Shown: positions 63,541 through 64,000 of the stretch, in pieces
Position numbering within the stretch: the stretch's first letter is position 1
How the letters are laid out: every line of letters starts with the position of its first letter
NCBI GenBank assembly: GCA_036937835.1
Contig: CM072862.1
Location: forward strand, 26,059,001 to 26,123,000
Reading direction: 5' to 3'
From: Pampus argenteus
Lineage: Eukaryota > Chordata > Actinopteri > Scombriformes > Stromateidae
Length of the DNA: 64,000 nucleotides
Made by a program: the position numbers and the translations under genes
Notes under the pieces: model-generated
Seen by the model: only the letters and a program-made list of their open reading frames with translations
What the model was told of the DNA's origin: nothing
The model's database searches: none

Positions 63541-64000
63541 TCACTGCTCAGACGGCTCAGAGTCTCTGGGTGGAAGCTGCTCGGCTTGTTGTGTGCTGCT
63601 GTTGGACGGCTGCTGCAGGTCGAAATCATCCTCCTCCCTCTCCTCCTTCTTCTTCTCCTCCTCCTCATCCTCCATCTCCTCCGTCTTCTCCTCCTTCTCC
63701 TCATCCTCCGTTGTCTTCTTCTCCTCTTCCTCCCTCTCCTCCTCCTCAGTCTCCTCCATCTTCTTCTCCTCCTCCTCCTCATCCTCCTCATCCTCATCCT
63801 CCCTCTCCTCCGTTTTTTCATCCTCCTCATCCTCCCTCTCCTCCTTCTTCTTCTCCCCATCCTCCTCCCTCTCCTCATCCTTCTTCTCCTCCTCCTCCTC
63901 AGTCTCCTCCTTCTTCTTCTCCTCCTCCTCCTCCTTCTTCTCCTCATCCTCCTCCTCCTCCTGATCTCTAGAATTGTTGATGACGGGGCCAGCTGAGGGT
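63541..64000 (-). CDS. tipin: C-terminal part of an acidic protein, probably tipin (partial at window edge)
   Basis: The minus strand is open from the window edge to TGA at 63543-63541, 152 codons. It begins PSAGPVINNSRDQ and runs through a long Glu/Lys/Asp tract, ending DDFDLQQPSNSSTQQAEQLP and PRDSEPSEQ. The non-repetitive end and beginning favour this frame over the Arg-rich one. In mammals TIPIN, the Timeless partner that protects replication forks, lies convergent to DIS3L at this place. The conserved TIPIN core is not in the window, so identity rests on synteny. Whether all of it is one exon cannot be told. Confidence 0.5.
   Translation of the reverse strand, partial: PSAGPVINNSRDQEEEEDEEKKEEEEEKKKEETEEEEEKKDEEREEDGEKKKEEREDEEDEKTEEREDEDEEDEEEEEKKMEETEEEEREEEEKKTTEDEEKEEKTEEMEDEEEEKKKEEREEDDFDLQQPSNSSTQQAEQLPPRDSEPSEQ
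63636..63962. repeat. CTC/CTT/ATC trinucleotide-rich tract
   Basis: More than 300 bases of almost pure pyrimidine on the plus strand, read on the minus strand as GAG/GAA/AAG/GAT codons. No frame on either strand has a stop, so spurious Ser-, Pro-, Leu- and Arg-rich frames also appear. Confidence 0.9.

Noticed and set aside
63423..63947. Minus-strand arginine-rich frame of 174 codons, and plus-strand Ser-, Pro- and Leu-rich frames
   Set aside because: Alternative readings of the purine/pyrimidine tract. Only the Glu-rich frame has ordinary protein sequence at both ends and continues to the window edge.

Overview
The window is vertebrate, most likely teleost fish (a percomorph-like fish is my guess). 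It has long introns with consensus GT..AG borders, very dense CA/TG microsatellites, and short interspersed repeats of kinds common in teleosts. The two gene models match vertebrate MEGF11 and DIS3L exon by exon. Family assignments rest on recall of the human proteins and on splice-phase checks; no database search was run.

Layout. Positions 1-49 kb hold the 5' part of a megf11-like gene on the minus strand. There is a candidate untranslated first exon near 48.7-49.0 kb, a second candidate untranslated exon at 28.8 kb, and four coding exons at 27.8, 27.0, 25.5 and 19.2 kb. These encode the signal peptide, the EMI domain and the first EGF-like repeat (137 complete codons). I found no further coding exon between 1 and 19183, so the rest of the gene probably lies beyond the left edge. 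Most of this half is intron filled with simple repeats, minisatellites and short transposon fragments.

Positions 50.3-62.0 kb hold a complete dis3l gene on the plus strand: 18 coding exons, 3126 nt including the stop, 1041 residues, with every junction in phase. The product is the cytoplasmic exosome-associated 3'-5' exoribonuclease. Its RNB catalytic aspartates are intact. The promoter interval shared with megf11 (about 49.0-50.3 kb) carries a perfect CRE palindrome, ETS-type motifs and a short upstream ORF.

Positions 63541-64000 on the minus strand are an open, glutamate-rich frame running off the right edge. It is convergent with dis3l. By human gene order (MEGF11, DIS3L, TIPIN) it is probably the C-terminus of tipin.

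The three genes are unrelated in function (engulfment/cell-spacing receptor, RNA decay, replication-fork protection), but their order and orientation match the mammalian locus. I see no undescribed multi-gene system. The most interesting signal is that complementary (CA)n and (TG)n tracts directly abut several splice sites. One megf11 intron begins with CA and ends with TG, which could form an RNA stem joining its two ends.
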